From Anaerolineales bacterium UBA3940 (lineage in GTDB: Bacteria; Chloroflexota; Anaerolineae; Aggregatilineales; UBA3940): a stretch of 5,078 nucleotides of DNA. The position numbers were made by a program, and so were the translations under genes. Positions 4,392 to 5,078 of this stretch are shown here, piece after piece. The stretch is taken from assembly GCA_002385675.1 (NCBI GenBank), contig DGDY01000087.1, forward strand, positions 1-5,078. The letters are read 5' to 3'. The notes beneath the pieces are model-generated. The model had not been told where the DNA came from. It ran no database searches and saw only the letters and a list, made by a program, of their open reading frames with translations. The stretch's first letter is position 1. Each line of letters begins with the position of its first letter.

Positions 4392-5078
4392 TTCCCTGAA
4401 CCGCCGTCTTGGCTTCATCAGCCTGATCCTGCTCGCCTTAACCGGGCTGATCGTGTACCGGCTCATCTCGCTCCAGTTCAGCACGGACACCGCCTACTTC
4501 ACAGAGACGGCGCTCACCGAGTACAACTACCAGGTGACGCGCCGCCCGCCGCGTGGCGAGATCTACGACCGCAACGGCGTGCTGCTCGCCACGAACGCGA
4601 TGGAGTACGAGATCGGGCTTTCACCCTCGCTGATCTCCGACCGGGAAGACACTGCGACGAAGCTCTCAGAGGCGATGGGCATCCCGGTCGAGAGGCTGCG
4701 TGAGAGCATTGCCAGCGATGCATCTTACGTGCAGCTTGTGCGCCCTGCCCCTGCCGCGATGGGTCAGCGGGTGCTGGAACTCGACCTGAGCGGCGTGGTC
4801 GTCAGCCCCATCCCGCGCCGCTACTACCCGCACGGCAGCATGGCGGCGCACGTGCTCGGCTTCGTCGCGCTCGACGATGTCGGCTACTACGGCATCGAGG
4901 GGTTTTACGACGAGGAGCTTCGGGGCAAACTGGAGGTTGACCGCCAGAGCCGCATCCCGTTTGAGGCGACCGGCGGCCAGGGCTGGCAGTCCGGCTCCGA
5001 CATCCACCTGACGCTTGACAGCGACGTGCAGTACCTCGCGGAGTCAACGCTCGCCGAGGCGCTGGCGTCCACCGGGGC
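4384..5078 (+). CDS. ftsI: Class B penicillin-binding protein (FtsI/PBP2-type), N-terminal part (3' end outside the window)
   Basis: This is a peptidoglycan transpeptidase that cross-links stem peptides outside the membrane; beside ftsL it is most likely the septal enzyme FtsI. The window holds 231 codons. Residues 1-8 are a short basic cytoplasmic end and about 9-30 the membrane anchor (LGFISLILLALTGLIVYRL). The rest is the class B pedestal (dimerisation) domain: RGEIYDRNGVLLA (57-69), RRYYPHGSMAAHVLGFV (145-161), GIEGFYDEELRG (170-181), and LTLDSDVQYLAE (209-220), which leads into the transpeptidase domain. The catalytic SxxK, SxN and KTG motifs would lie beyond the right edge, so activity cannot be judged. 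ATG 4384 overlaps the ftsL stop by 8 nt and has an SD (4367-4374), indicating translational coupling. An elongation PBP2 is the alternative, made less likely by context. Confidence 0.92.
   Translation, partial: MRDSLNRRLGFISLILLALTGLIVYRLISLQFSTDTAYFTETALTEYNYQVTRRPPRGEIYDRNGVLLATNAMEYEIGLSPSLISDREDTATKLSEAMGIPVERLRESIASDASYVQLVRPAPAAMGQRVLELDLSGVVVSPIPRRYYPHGSMAAHVLGFVALDDVGYYGIEGFYDEELRGKLEVDRQSRIPFEATGGQGWQSGSDIHLTLDSDVQYLAESTLAEALASTG

Overview
The window is GC-rich bacterial chromosome. It looks most like Chloroflexota (Anaerolineae-like). That guess rests on the FtsL-like protein (a YLAQ..R motif after the membrane segment, then a Pro/Thr/Glu-rich tail), the compact rsmH-ftsL-ftsI order, and start codons without Shine-Dalgarno (SD) sequences. 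It is an impression from protein style, not a database result.

Layout. (1) Positions 1-350, minus strand: N-terminal 116 residues of a radical SAM enzyme running off the left edge. (2) 351-1012: mostly non-coding, but with a well-supported 67-residue single-pass membrane protein (648-851) that has a very strong SD. After it comes a near-consensus sigma-70 promoter (TTGACA-17-TACAAT) with a perfect 7-bp inverted repeat just downstream of the expected transcription start. (3) 1013-1447, plus: a 144-residue four-helix membrane protein of a cytochrome-b-like uncharacterised family. (4) 1448-1664: space between convergent genes, with a 10-bp GC-rich hairpin and a cluster of three CTCACA/TGTGAG half-sites. 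(5) 1665-2537, minus: a solitary Dam-type DNA adenine methyltransferase starting at GTG. (6) 2538-2703: divergent control region with a 9-bp direct repeat in the putative dam promoter and, facing the other way, a promoter placed so that the rsmH transcript should begin at or next to its ATG. (7) 2704-5078, plus: start of a division and cell wall (dcw) cluster, rsmH, then an extended ftsL, then a class B penicillin-binding protein (ftsI) running off the right edge before its transpeptidase domain.

How the genes work together. RsmH methylates 16S rRNA and is the usual leading enzyme of dcw clusters. FtsL and FtsI are partners in septal peptidoglycan synthesis, and their reading frames overlap by 8 nt, so they are probably translationally coupled. 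mraZ, which usually precedes rsmH, is absent; the upstream neighbour is the divergent dam gene. The left-hand genes show no obvious functional link to the division genes.

I found no mobile element, CRISPR array, tRNA or rRNA, and no convincing undescribed multi-gene system. The points of most interest are regulatory: several well-formed repeats placed on promoters, the leaderless-looking dcw starts, and a cluster of half-sites between two gene ends.
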